Positions 5,745 to 13,399 of a stretch of 16,505 bases of DNA are shown one piece after another. The position numbers and the translations under genes were made by a program. Below the pieces are notes generated by a model. That model had not been told where the DNA came from and searched no databases. It saw nothing but the letters and a program-made list of their open reading frames with translations. The DNA is from Clostridia bacterium. Its GTDB lineage: Bacteria > Bacillota > Clostridia > Christensenellales > DTU072. Where the stretch lies: the NCBI GenBank assembly GCA_016297005.1, contig JAEDHK010000016.1, positions 1-16,505 on the forward strand, in the 5' to 3' direction. Position 1 is the first letter of the stretch. Every line of letters starts with the position of its first letter.

Positions 5745-6452
5745 TTACGCTTCGAAGCGGGCCTGCAACGCCATCAGTTCGGCAATGCCTTTTTTGCTCA
5801 AAGCGACAATGGAAGAAAACTCTTCTTCGGTAAAAGACCGTCCTTCGCCCGTGCCCTGGATCTCGATGAATTCGCCCTTTTCGTTGATGACAAAATTCAT
5901 ATCGACGTCGGCTTTGGAGTCCTCTTTATAACATAAGTCGAGCATCGGTTCTCCTCCGACGATACCGGCGGATACGGCAGCCACTTTATGCACGATCGGG
6001 TTTTCGGTCAGGCGGCCTTCTTTTAACCACTTTTTTACGCCGAGACAGAGAGCGACGTACGCTCCCGTAATGGAGGCCGTGCGCGTTCCGCCGTCGGCTT
6101 GTAAAACGTCGCAATCGATCCAGATCACGCGCTCGCCCAGTTTTGCATAATCGACCGCGTTCCGAAGAGCGCGCCCGATCAATCTTTTTATTTCCGTCGA
6201 ACGCCCGTCCGGTTTGGACGTTTCTCTCTTTTTCCGCGCGCCCGTCGAAGACGGGAGCATGGCGTACTCCGCCGTCAGCCAACCTTTACCGGTCCCTTCC
6301 AGAAAAGGCATCGTCCCTTCTTCTAAAAGCGCCGTGCAAAGAACGCGCGTTCCGCCCCAGTTGATAAGGACCGATCCGCCCGCCGTTTTCGTAAAATCAG
6401 GGACTATCTCAACCGATCGTAATTCATCGTTTTTTCTACCGTCTGTTCTCAT
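5745..6452 (-). CDS. rph: Ribonuclease PH
   Basis: The protein has 235 residues, against about 240 for the family. It begins with the characteristic MRTDGR and contains GWLTAEYAMLPSST, RSTEIKRLIGRALR, DCDVLQADGGTRTASITGAY and ADVDMNFV, all RNase PH hallmarks. The enzyme trims tRNA 3' extensions using phosphate. I chose ATG at 6452 rather than the upstream in-frame ATG at 6512 because it has AAAGGAG nine bases before it, the family starts at MRTDGR, and the upstream frame overlaps the promoter. It is a chromosomal housekeeping gene and marks the left limit of the phage block. Confidence 0.95.
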   Translation of the reverse strand: MRTDGRKNDELRSVEIVPDFTKTAGGSVLINWGGTRVLCTALLEEGTMPFLEGTGKGWLTAEYAMLPSSTGARKKRETSKPDGRSTEIKRLIGRALRNAVDYAKLGERVIWIDCDVLQADGGTRTASITGAYVALCLGVKKWLKEGRLTENPIVHKVAAVSAGIVGGEPMLDLCYKEDSKADVDMNFVINEKGEFIEIQGTGEGRSFTEEEFSSIVALSKKGIAELMALQARFEA

Positions 6453-6483
6453 TGAAAAAAACTCCTTTTTCGTTGTTTCTTCT

Positions 6484-6512
6484 ATTATATCTCTTATGCT
6501 CGTAGTTCGCAA
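6484..6512 (-). promoter_or_regulatory. Promoter of rph
   Basis: Read on the minus strand, -35 TTGCGA (6507-6512) is separated by 17 bases from -10 TATAAT (6484-6489). It lies between the phage operon terminator and the rph ribosome binding site, so rph is transcribed independently of the phage block. Confidence 0.75.
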
Positions 6513-6524
6513 CCATAAAAAATT

Positions 6525-6548
6525 AAGCGCCGCAACAAAGCGGCGCTT
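6525..6548 (-). terminator. Terminator of the phage operon
   Basis: A perfect 9-bp GC-rich stem (AAGCGCCGC at 6525-6533, GCGGCGCTT at 6540-6548) with a six-base loop is followed on the minus strand by AATTTTTTA. It comes ten bases after the holin stop and separates the phage genes from rph. Confidence 0.9.
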
Positions 6549-6558
6549 ATAACAATAA

Positions 6559-6789
6559 TTATTCGGACTGATGCGGAGCGGCTTCCTTGCCGGATAAAGA
6601 CTCTCTTATCGCTTCGATATCCGTTTTGATCTCGGCGATCATTTTCAGCTTTTCGGCAAGGCTGTCTATCGTAGCCTGATAGTTTTCTTCGCGCGCTTTA
6701 CTCTCTTTGAGTTGTTTGAAAAAAAGTAGCACGAAAAGCGCCGCCCAGATGCCGTATTCCGTTGTCATCTGCAAAATGCTTTCCCACAT
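6559..6789 (-). CDS. BhlA/UviB-type holin
   Basis: The protein has 76 residues. One N-terminal membrane helix (YGIWAALFVLLFF, about residues 12-24) is followed by KQLKESKAREENYQ and a charged helical tail. This is the standard BhlA/UviB layout in clostridial and bacillar prophages and bacteriocin loci. Such proteins are thought to permeabilise the membrane to release lysin or particles, but no lysin gene lies next to it here. AAAGGAG precedes the ATG at 6789. It is the last gene of the phage operon. Confidence 0.8.
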   Translation of the reverse strand: MWESILQMTTEYGIWAALFVLLFFKQLKESKAREENYQATIDSLAEKLKMIAEIKTDIEAIRESLSGKEAAPHQSE

Positions 6790-6800
6790 TGTAGGCTCCT

Positions 6801-6890
6801 TTAACCGTTATTCCGGTTTACTATTTCAAAAATTTCCACTACCATCGCCAAAATTTCGTTCAGCTTGGATTCTATTTCGTTACCGCTCAT
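6801..6890 (-). CDS. Tiny phage ORF (29 aa) between connector and holin genes
   Basis: ATG at 6890, preceded by AGAGGG at a workable distance, opens a 29-codon frame overlapping the end of the upstream gene by 11 bases. The product starts MSGNEIESKLNEILAMVV and could form one amphipathic helix, as in very small lysis-module proteins. It fills the gap before the holin gene exactly. I know no family for it. Confidence 0.45.
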   Translation of the reverse strand: MSGNEIESKLNEILAMVVEIFEIVNRNNG

Positions 6891-7371
6891 AATACCCTCT
6901 CTTTTTTATATCGAACTCTATTTCCGCACTGTACGCCGTGATCGTAGGCGCGGTCGACGTCAGCTCGAGACCGACCGCGTCCACTCTCTTTCCCACGTAT
7001 ATGCAATGAGTCCTCGCCCCACTCGGCAAATTAAACTCCTGTTTTTCGTCCGCTATACACGTCAGCGTCATTTCTCCGTTTGCATGAACGTAGATTTTGC
7101 GAATGAATTTATCTTGGCTCAATTGACCGAGCGTCGTTACCGGACTTCTCCACTTCTTTTTCGGGACCGCCGAAAATATTTTTCCGTCGCTCGTTACCAT
7201 ACCGATATCCATCGTGTGATAACCTGTCCCGAAAATACACAGAAGAGCCGTTTCTCCACCGACCTCCACAGGGATGAATTCTTTCACGTCCGTACCGCGC
7301 GTAATCGATAAAAATCCGTCGCCTATTGCAAAAAAGGCATTGTTCCCGCTAATGACCGCTTCGTCGCCCAC
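6880..7371 (-). pseudogene. C-terminal part of the frameshifted connector/tail-hub gene
   Basis: This 163-residue frame continues the gene at 7349-8353 in another frame. Its nominal GTG start has no ribosome binding site, and the open frame runs back to the seven-A run at 7384-7390. With six A, both frames would join into one protein of about 490 residues. The fragment is beta-rich and ends IEFDIKKRGYYER. It overlaps the next small ORF by 11 bases, as functional operon genes do, which suggests the break is recent, tolerated, or a sequencing error. Confidence 0.6.
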
Positions 7372-8353
7372 GACTTCCGTATCTTTTTTTCATACGAAGG
7401 GCAAAAAAATACTTATTGTCGTAATAACAACCGGCACAGTCGTCCAGTCCGTCTTCGAGCGGAAACAGGTTTTGGAACACACTCTTAACGTTTGATGCGT
7501 CGTATGCGTAAAACCCGTTGCCCGTTGCAAAGATCACTTTGTCTCCGCACACGCTTACGCTCCTGCCGTAAATCGGTTGTTCGGTGGCATAGATGCGATT
7601 CAACGTATAGGAGGAAGCACGCGGATAACCTATATAACGCCAGACGCCGTATTCCCGAAAAACGAGAAGACTCTCTTTAAACGGCGTTACGCGCAGTATT
7701 TTTCCGCCTTCGTCAGGAAACGTCACCTTGCCGGCGCCTTCCGTCTCCCGCCATTCTCCGGGGTTGTTTTCCGCACTGAATCTGAGTACGTTTGCGCCCG
7801 CGCCGGAAGAAGCGAAAACTCTCCCGTTATAAACGCACGCGTCGGAAAAATAGGGGGTATCGTTCATCGTCTGTACCGTCGTTCCGTCATAAAGGATCAA
7901 GTGACCGTGGTTGTCGCAGATCCAAAGCACGTCTTTTTCGCTGTATTCGCAGTTAAGAAAGGTCAGTTTATCGCCGCCAAGTTGAACGTTGATTTCGTGA
8001 AAGGCGGTATCGCTTGTCAGATCGGCTTCGTAAAGTTTATCTTCGTTACTTTGCACGATCAGTCTGTCGTCCCTCACGCCGGTCGTCCGATCGAATCTTT
8101 TATACAAAAAAACTTTTTTTATCGTCTCGCCGACGGTAATCATGCCGGGCAGATATCTTCCGCCGATAGCGGCGTATCCGACTCCGTATCCCTGCAACAT
8201 CGCCCCTCCGCCAAACCGCACGTTATAAGCGTACGGCGAATATCCGAGCGGAAGCGACTCTTCCGCGGCGGCAGCGTCGACGCCGGAAAAATCTTCTATT
8301 TTATAAACGAATTCTTTCGGTTCAAGATAACGGTTTTTTGCATAATACTTCAT
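7349..8353 (-). CDS. Beta-propeller-like phage connector/stabilisation protein, N-terminal part (frameshifted)
   Basis: This frame has 334 residues, about 323 in the correct frame. Blade-like beta repeats are visible, such as KVFLYKRFD, LTFLNCEYSEKDVLWICDNHGHLILYDG, ACVYNGRVFAS and ESLLVFREYGVWRYIG. In P22-type phages the gene after the gp4 connector is gp10, which caps the portal channel and retains DNA, at about 470 residues. The joined product here (about 490) has the right size and place. The assignment is from order and size, not a recognised motif. The ATG at 8353 overlaps the upstream stop (ATGA), with AAGGAG before it. The frame breaks at seven A (7384-7390) and ends after an unrelated nine-residue tail. 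Confidence 0.65.
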   Translation of the reverse strand: MKYYAKNRYLEPKEFVYKIEDFSGVDAAAAEESLPLGYSPYAYNVRFGGGAMLQGYGVGYAAIGGRYLPGMITVGETIKKVFLYKRFDRTTGVRDDRLIVQSNEDKLYEADLTSDTAFHEINVQLGGDKLTFLNCEYSEKDVLWICDNHGHLILYDGTTVQTMNDTPYFSDACVYNGRVFASSGAGANVLRFSAENNPGEWRETEGAGKVTFPDEGGKILRVTPFKESLLVFREYGVWRYIGYPRASSYTLNRIYATEQPIYGRSVSVCGDKVIFATGNGFYAYDASNVKSVFQNLFPLEDGLDDCAGCYYDNKYFFALRMKKRYGSRGRRSGH

Positions 8354-8877
8354 AAAAATCTCCTTGCCGGCAAGACGACGTTCCTTTTGACGACGGACAA
8401 ATTTTTCAGCGCGGTATAATACCGATCCGAAAACATCGCGGCGTCTCTTTCATAACCCGTACGATACAGATACTCCGCAGCCACGCCCAAAGAAAGAATA
8501 TTTTCGGTATACTTTGGCGGGAGTTTGATCCACTCGTTCAAAAGAGGCGATTTGATCGAATAGGTATAGGTAACGTCGTATTCTCCGTCCCGATCCACCA
8601 GAACGTGATCGGGATAAAAAGTAAAACCGACCTTTCGTCCGTCTTTCTTTACGGAGCGCACACGCACCACGTTTTCTCTGAAACGAGAAAAAAGCAATTT
8701 CTTATCGCTCGAAACAATCGTTTCGGTGTTCAATAAGTCCTCGTGTTGCGTACTCAATTCGTTCAGAACGTAATCGCAGCATGCTCCGAGAGCGGCGCTC
8801 CGGTCGCTCTCTTCGCTGAAATCGACGGTCAGACCGAGCATCCGAGCCGTTGCTTCCAATAGGGATTTCTTTGTCAT
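8350..8877 (-). CDS. P22 gp4-like head-tail connector protein
   Basis: This 175-residue protein is mostly helical at its N and C ends, with a beta section in the middle (NVVRVRSVKKDGRKVGFTFYPDHVLVD). The size (P22 gp4 is about 166 residues) and the place between the capsid and gp10-like genes fit the connector ring that binds below the portal. The helical ends (LLEATARMLGL, EYLYRTGYERDAAMFSDRYYTALKNL) resemble small podovirus and siphovirus adaptors. The ATG at 8877 has AGGAGG eight bases upstream. It is translationally coupled to the next gene through an ATGA overlap. Confidence 0.6.
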   Translation of the reverse strand: MTKKSLLEATARMLGLTVDFSEESDRSAALGACCDYVLNELSTQHEDLLNTETIVSSDKKLLFSRFRENVVRVRSVKKDGRKVGFTFYPDHVLVDRDGEYDVTYTYSIKSPLLNEWIKLPPKYTENILSLGVAAEYLYRTGYERDAAMFSDRYYTALKNLSVVKRNVVLPARRFL

Positions 8878-8894
8878 TTCCGCCTCCTCTCGCT

Positions 8895-9215
8895 TTATAT
8901 GCGAGCAAGGCGCAGACGATGAGAAAATTCGTCCTCGATCTTATCCCGGACGCGCTCAACCCTCTCGTTTTCGTGTTTCTCGTTATAAGAATCGATTTCA
9001 CGGATAATTTCTTCCACGTTTTCGACGCGCGTTTTGCGAGTGTAAAGAATAGCTCTTTCGTCCAGGTTCTCAAACGGTAAAGTCAGTTGCCTTTTTCCGT
9101 TCGCCCACACCGTGAACTTCTGTGCTTCGGTCTCAAAAAATATTTCGTACCGAGGGTCGATCTCTTTTATTCTTGACGCTATGTCGAACAGGTCGTTATT
9201 GATCTTTATTTTCAT
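8895..9215 (-). CDS. Hypothetical phage protein next to the capsid gene
   Basis: The protein has 106 residues. Its N-terminal half is beta-rich (YEIFFETEAQKFTVWANGKRQLTLPF), followed by a charged helical half (VENVEEIIREIDSYNEKHENERVERV). I recognise no family. It sits between the capsid and connector genes, 20 bases after the former and 17 before the latter, which suits a minor head protein or assembly factor. GAGG precedes the ATG at 9215. Confidence 0.7.
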   Translation of the reverse strand: MKIKINNDLFDIASRIKEIDPRYEIFFETEAQKFTVWANGKRQLTLPFENLDERAILYTRKTRVENVEEIIREIDSYNEKHENERVERVRDKIEDEFSHRLRLARI

Positions 9216-9235
9216 CTGCGCCTCGCTTCTATCGA

Positions 9236-10405
9236 TTAGTTAGCTTCCGAAGCGACGTAAGTCAGGCTTGCTTGCGCCATAGGACGAACGCAGAGCAAGT
9301 TACAATACTTGACCAACGTTGCATAGTACGCGGCTTTGCCGCCCATCTGATGCAAAATGTTGCCATCGTTGCTTTCGAGCCAGCTCCATTCGCTCGGTTG
9401 CACCAACTTGAAGTCGTCGGTATTGACGAAGTAAGCGGTGTTATCCGGCGCGAACTTTTCTACGTACAGCGGAATGCCGTTGTAAGTGATGGAAGAAAAT
9501 CCGGCTTCGATCTCTTTATGATCGATGTTCAGACAATTGGTGCGTAGGTATTCGAGATACTTACGGCGCATATCGTACGACGCGATAATGAGATTGGGCG
9601 TCGAGCCGTAGTTTTCTTCGATTTTGTCGAGCACTTCCTGAATACTATCGTTGGTGACGGCGCTCGCTGTATAGTCGGTGGGGAGCGCAAAAGAGACGTT
9701 CCTTCTCGCGTTCCCGTAGAACAAAGTCAGATCGTCGTCGAAGAGATAGGGCAAACCGTAAATCTCGTGACCAAAGCTACCTTGAACGGAAAGCGTATTG
9801 CCCGTGGTCGTATAGGTCGTAGAGGGCGTGATGGTTACCGTGCCTTCGGCGCGATTTACGTAAGTTACCGTATGTCCGGAAGAAAGCGCGCCGGTAGTGC
9901 CGTTGATATCGACGATCATGCCTTCGACAAGGTTCTTGGTGGTATTCACAGAAAGAACGGTCCCCGTCGAAGTGGTATGGCTGTCGATGGTTGCCAGGAC
10001 GCCGTTTCCGTTCTGGAAGAGCATACGACGCATATTGAACTTGGCCGATTTGAGCAGGTTTTCCATTTCGTGATTGAGCACGTTAACCACCGAAGAAGGA
10101 GATCCCTGACCAAGACGAAGCAGTTTATCGCTGATCTCCAGATTACCGTACACGTTACATAAATTCGCTTTCAGGTTGAGATAATTGGGAGCCCCCGCGG
10201 CAGGGAGATCGCCCGTTTCGCTGACGCACCCGACGCCGCCGTTGATGCCGATACGGCAAGGGGATACGATTTCTTTTCCGGCAAGATACTCGCTCGTTTC
10301 TTCCAGGCGGGAGATGAACGGGCTGGTGTTTTCTTTGATCTCTTCCGCCACGGCGTCGAGATATACCGAGCGCAATATCTTATCTGCATTACTGATCGTT
10401 AACAT
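9236..10405 (-). CDS. Phage major capsid protein (HK97 fold expected)
   Basis: The protein has 389 residues. The N-terminal part (ISNADKILRSVYLDAVAEEI, then ETSEYLAGKEIVSP) is typical of coat proteins without a cleaved leader. Residues about 145-212 are Thr/Gly/Val-rich (TGTVLSVNTT, VTYVNRAEGTVTITPSTTY) and look like an inserted beta domain. The C-terminal half has the axial-domain pattern TPNLIIASYDMRRKYLEYL, GFSSITYNGIPLYVEKFAPDNTAYFVN and ending ASLTYVASEAN. It forms the head shell around the scaffold. The gene follows the scaffold gene with a three-base gap, and its ribosome binding site lies inside the scaffold stop region. Confidence 0.88.
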   Translation of the reverse strand: MLTISNADKILRSVYLDAVAEEIKENTSPFISRLEETSEYLAGKEIVSPCRIGINGGVGCVSETGDLPAAGAPNYLNLKANLCNVYGNLEISDKLLRLGQGSPSSVVNVLNHEMENLLKSAKFNMRRMLFQNGNGVLATIDSHTTSTGTVLSVNTTKNLVEGMIVDINGTTGALSSGHTVTYVNRAEGTVTITPSTTYTTTGNTLSVQGSFGHEIYGLPYLFDDDLTLFYGNARRNVSFALPTDYTASAVTNDSIQEVLDKIEENYGSTPNLIIASYDMRRKYLEYLRTNCLNIDHKEIEAGFSSITYNGIPLYVEKFAPDNTAYFVNTDDFKLVQPSEWSWLESNDGNILHQMGGKAAYYATLVKYCNLLCVRPMAQASLTYVASEAN

Positions 10406-10408
10406 ATT

Positions 10409-10957
10409 TTACATCCTCTCTAAAATTTTTTTTGCTATTTCTCCGGCCTCTTTGATGGAACGTGGACGAAAAGACGGCGCGACGGGGATAGCTCCCCCTT
10501 TGGGTAAAGACTTATAAGAACTGTTCTTCCGAATGCGGTCGAGATAACCGTTGATGACGTACTCCTTATTGTCTTCGTCACTGAGCACCTTGTTGATGAC
10601 GTTCTCGTCCTTTGCCATTTCGTCTGCCGTTTTTACTTTGCGGGACAGAACGTTGAGAAGAGCGCCCTCGTAGTTTTTTTCCGTTCCGGCGGACCCGGCG
10701 ATCTCTTCGTTCAATTCATCCTTATAGCGTTCGGCAATGGGATACCTCTTTATAAAAGCGTCCACTTCGTTCGCTTTTTCGGCGGCGGAGGAGGCGACTT
10801 CCAGTTCTCTTAAACGCTGACTTCTTTTTGTGAATTCGCTTTCGAGAGCGGAATAGGCTTTGAGAAGGTCTTCAGCGGAATTAAATTTTCCGTAAGAAGT
10901 TTCCGTTTTCTTATCGCCGCAAGCGGCGGGATCCTGAGAAATTTTTTCTTGTTCCAT
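10409..10957 (-). CDS. Phage scaffolding protein
   Basis: This 182-residue protein is highly charged and helical. It contains YGKFNSAEDLLKAYSALESEFTKRSQRLREL at about residues 22-52, a pattern I associate with scaffold proteins just upstream of capsid genes, and ends in a basic segment (SFRPRSIKEAGEIAKKILERM) suited to binding coat protein. It shapes the procapsid and leaves the mature head. The place between portal and capsid, the length and the composition all agree. No protease gene is nearby, as in P22. AAGGAG precedes the ATG at 10957. Confidence 0.82.
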   Translation of the reverse strand: MEQEKISQDPAACGDKKTETSYGKFNSAEDLLKAYSALESEFTKRSQRLRELEVASSAAEKANEVDAFIKRYPIAERYKDELNEEIAGSAGTEKNYEGALLNVLSRKVKTADEMAKDENVINKVLSDEDNKEYVINGYLDRIRKNSSYKSLPKGGAIPVAPSFRPRSIKEAGEIAKKILERM

Positions 10958-10988
10958 TTTTTAACTCCTTTTTGGTTCGGTGATCTTT

Positions 10989-12836
10989 TTATGCTTCTCT
11001 ATCGGTAACCGTTTTCAAAAGCGTTTTATGATTTTCCACGTGTTCGATAAGCGAGCGTCTTTCTTTGGGTCCGAGCGGACAATTCTCTTGGAGCAAATAG
11101 CTCGTGTGTTCGCTGATATGAATTTCGTGGGAATCTATACTTTCGACTTCGGGTACCGAATCGATAAACATATCGTTTTCTCGCATCGCTTTTTTGCGAT
11201 GCAGTTCCTGTTCGGAACAGGCGCTTTGCCAATTGCCCATTCCCATCAGTTCGAGCATTTTAAGACGAGCGTTTTCGTCCGGCTTCCCGTCCGGTCCGTT
11301 CATCAGGCCCATCTCAAAAATTTCTTTCGCAGTCTCTTTTTTTATCTCCGGAGAAACGACGGTTTCATCCTCCACGTCGAACGCGACGTCTTCGCAACTG
11401 ATATCGCTTGCAGAAAAGAGCGCCGTTTCAGACGTACCGTTATCTCCGGCGATCCTCTTCAATCTGCCAAAGGACGCAAACTGTTTATATAGCCGCAGAA
11501 TCATTTTGCCCACGTCCTTCATGGCGAATCGGATATTATCGGCGGTCATAGCCAGTCGCCCGCTATCCTGTTGCATAATAAGCTTCAAAGTGAGCCCGGA
11601 CAAATTATTGGTCGAGACGCCCGAATTAAGTAAAAAGTCGCTGACGCCGCTTATCGTCACGAATTCGGACAACAGTCTGTCTTCTTCCTCGCCGAATTCG
11701 GCCGGAACGCCGCCCATGCTTTCCATGACGGGAGCGTTGCTCCCCTGACGATAAACGAGCACCTTGCCCGGGCCGATCCCGTTTTCTTCCAGTTCGTCGA
11801 GATCGACGCTTCCGTCCTCGGCGATCAACACGCCCGCCGTCATTCGATTAAAGAATTCGTGTTTTCGGTTTTTAATCGCATTGTACGCTCGCTGAACGGG
11901 AATTATCCTTTCCACGATGCTGCTCCCGAAAAAAGACGCCGGTTGAGAAATACAGGCCTGCCGCACAAACGGCAATCTTTTCGTGCCGTTCTCTCCGCAA
12001 GTATACGGCAATGGCCCGTCATACAAAAGAGTATCTCCCGCGACAACGAGTAGTCTTCCGTCAGGATTTTCGGCGTCAGGCAAAGAGTAACGTTCAAGTA
12101 CGGTCACGTAATCCTTTTTTTCCGCGCTTCGTATCATTCTGTTCCGACCGTTTTGTATGCCGTTGCCGCCGACCGTAACGCTGTCGCAAAAAAACACGCT
12201 GACCGGACCTCCTACTTTCGGTTTGATCCCCCATATCTCTTCGACAACGGACAACGGATAGGCCTTCGCGTGGATGAGACTGCGCACTTCTTCCATACTC
12301 CCCGCGCTCAGGTTATCCGGGTATATCTCGTACGGCGGACAAACTGTGACGTCCACGTCCCCTTCATAAAGTCCTTCTTCCGGAGAAACGCACCTTCCTT
12401 TGCTTGTCGACCACGTTACCTTATAAAAAGCCGTGCCGGTAAGCTCCGACCAGAACGTAGCCTCGTTGACAAGCCGTTTAAAACCGTTTTCCTCTTCCAC
12501 ACTCCGAAGCAGCTTCGTAGAAAACCTGGCCGTCTCGACATCCGCCGGATCATTTGTGGCCGGCACGACGCTGACCAGTCCGCGAACGTTGGCAAACTTA
12601 CTCAGTCTCGCTTCCACGATGGGGGCGATATGGTTGTAAACCTCGCTTTCCTGCCAGTAATAACGCTTATCCGCTTCCGTTATTTCTCCGGTAGGAAGAA
12701 CTTGCGACTGTTGATTCCCGGCATAAAAGTTCAGGTTCAACAGCCAACTTCTTTCCAGATTTAAACGTTCTTCGACGCGCCTCAAAAAGTCCTCGCGGAC
12801 AAATTTTACTCTCGGATCAATTTTGCTTTCTTTCAT
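10989..12836 (-). CDS. Phage portal protein, P22-like
   Basis: The protein has 615 residues. The N-terminal region (RVEERLNLERSWLLNLNFYAGNQ, then YNHIAPIVEARLSKFANVRG) and the central parts (TAFYKVTWSTSKG, VCPPYEIYPD, ASFFGSSIVERIIPVQRAYNAIKNRKHEFFNRM, GVSTNNLSGLTLKLIMQQD) match large podovirus-type portals, which form the 12-fold ring through which DNA enters and leaves. The acidic and basic C-terminal stretch may be a barrel-like extension. It overlaps the upstream gene by 20 bases, starting at ATG 12836. No large terminase gene precedes it, although a terminase is needed for packaging. Confidence 0.88.
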   Translation of the reverse strand: MKESKIDPRVKFVREDFLRRVEERLNLERSWLLNLNFYAGNQQSQVLPTGEITEADKRYYWQESEVYNHIAPIVEARLSKFANVRGLVSVVPATNDPADVETARFSTKLLRSVEEENGFKRLVNEATFWSELTGTAFYKVTWSTSKGRCVSPEEGLYEGDVDVTVCPPYEIYPDNLSAGSMEEVRSLIHAKAYPLSVVEEIWGIKPKVGGPVSVFFCDSVTVGGNGIQNGRNRMIRSAEKKDYVTVLERYSLPDAENPDGRLLVVAGDTLLYDGPLPYTCGENGTKRLPFVRQACISQPASFFGSSIVERIIPVQRAYNAIKNRKHEFFNRMTAGVLIAEDGSVDLDELEENGIGPGKVLVYRQGSNAPVMESMGGVPAEFGEEEDRLLSEFVTISGVSDFLLNSGVSTNNLSGLTLKLIMQQDSGRLAMTADNIRFAMKDVGKMILRLYKQFASFGRLKRIAGDNGTSETALFSASDISCEDVAFDVEDETVVSPEIKKETAKEIFEMGLMNGPDGKPDENARLKMLELMGMGNWQSACSEQELHRKKAMRENDMFIDSVPEVESIDSHEIHISEHTSYLLQENCPLGPKERRSLIEHVENHKTLLKTVTDREA

Positions 12837-13089
12837 GTTTTCCCTCGCTTTTTTTTAGTTCTTTCAGAAGCCTGATTTTTTCTTTTTTTAAGTTTTCGGT
12901 CTCCATCCTTTGAAGATCAGAATCCTTTAATTCTAAATATGCTTTTATTGCGGACAGATCCGGCGGAACATGCTTAATGGTATGTTTTTCTTTGGAAAGC
13001 TGCCTTTCACCGTTCTCGTCCACGCTGTATTCGCACACTACTTCTTCCACGTCGTACCCTTTTGCTTTTTTATACAAGGTTTCAAGCAT
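12817..13089 (-). CDS. Terminase-small-subunit-like C-terminal domain protein
   Basis: The protein has 90 residues. Residues 1-60 follow a pattern seen at the C-terminus of many phage small terminase subunits: LYKKAKGYDVEEVV, a beta hairpin, then K-H-V-P-P-D-L-S-A-I-K-A-Y-L-E-L. The N-terminal helix-turn-helix of such proteins is missing, so this is either a truncated terminase or a family of short relatives. A charged helix (NLKKEKIRLLKELKKSEGKHERKQN) ends it. I chose ATG at 13089 because AGGAGG lies eight bases upstream; the GTG and ATG just before it are too close to that site. Confidence 0.55.
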   Translation of the reverse strand: MLETLYKKAKGYDVEEVVCEYSVDENGERQLSKEKHTIKHVPPDLSAIKAYLELKDSDLQRMETENLKKEKIRLLKELKKSEGKHERKQN

Positions 13090-13094
13090 ACTCA

Positions 13095-13214
13095 TCACCT
13101 CCTTTTTGCCTGAGCGACAAGTTTTTTGAAATTTCTTTCAAGCGCTGTCTCCGTTTTTTTCTCCGGCATACACATGGTTCGGTGGTGCATGACGTAATAC
13201 CGCAATTCGTCCAT
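13095..13214 (-). CDS. Small ORF (39 aa) at the head of the phage operon
   Basis: ATG at 13214 opens a frame starting MDELRYYVMHHRTMCMPEKK and ending in basic residues (LVAQAKRR). Its stop overlaps the ribosome binding region of the next gene (AGG AGG TGA), a typical coupled arrangement. I see no good ribosome binding site in front. The function is unknown; it could also be the remnant of a longer gene lost to the right. Confidence 0.45.
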   Translation of the reverse strand: MDELRYYVMHHRTMCMPEKKTETALERNFKKLVAQAKRR

Positions 13215-13263
13215 TTAAGATATTATCTTTTTTTATCTCTTTTTTTTACCTTAAAACAATAAA

Positions 13264-13289
13264 AAAGAACGCCTTATTCAGCGTTCTTT
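13264..13289 (-). terminator. Terminator between YolD gene region and phage operon
   Basis: A 9-bp stem AAAGAACGC (13264-13272) / GCGTTCTTT (13281-13289) has an eight-base loop. On the minus strand it runs into TTTTTTATTGTTTT. It would stop transcription coming from the right-hand mobile segment before the phage genes. Confidence 0.8.
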
Positions 13290-13300
13290 CTATTTTCACT

Positions 13301-13362
13301 ATTTACTTGGCACACATTTTGGCACACTTAGAGATAATATCCTTTCTCGGAATAATCTCTTT
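13301..13362 (-). other. Possible attachment-site scar with recombinase-like C-terminal tail
   Basis: TTGGCACAC is directly repeated at 13307-13315 and 13319-13327. On the minus strand a short open frame ends with SKCAKMCAK and TAA at 13304-13306, with an in-frame stop about 20 codons earlier. Short repeated tails of this kind occur at the 3' ends of tyrosine recombinase genes whose attachment core overlaps the gene end. This is inference from form only, and no recombinase gene is present. Confidence 0.3.
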
Positions 13363-13399
13363 ATTTTAGATATTCTTGTTTATTAAAACCTAAATTATG

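Noticed and set aside
7381..7393. Programmed -1 ribosomal frameshift at the A run
   Set aside because: A -1 shift enters the third frame, not the frame of the downstream half; +1 or loss of one base is needed.
6552..13263. AACAATAA at both ends of the phage block as attachment repeats
   Set aside because: It is only eight A/T-rich bases and would occur by chance; no longer direct repeat was seen.
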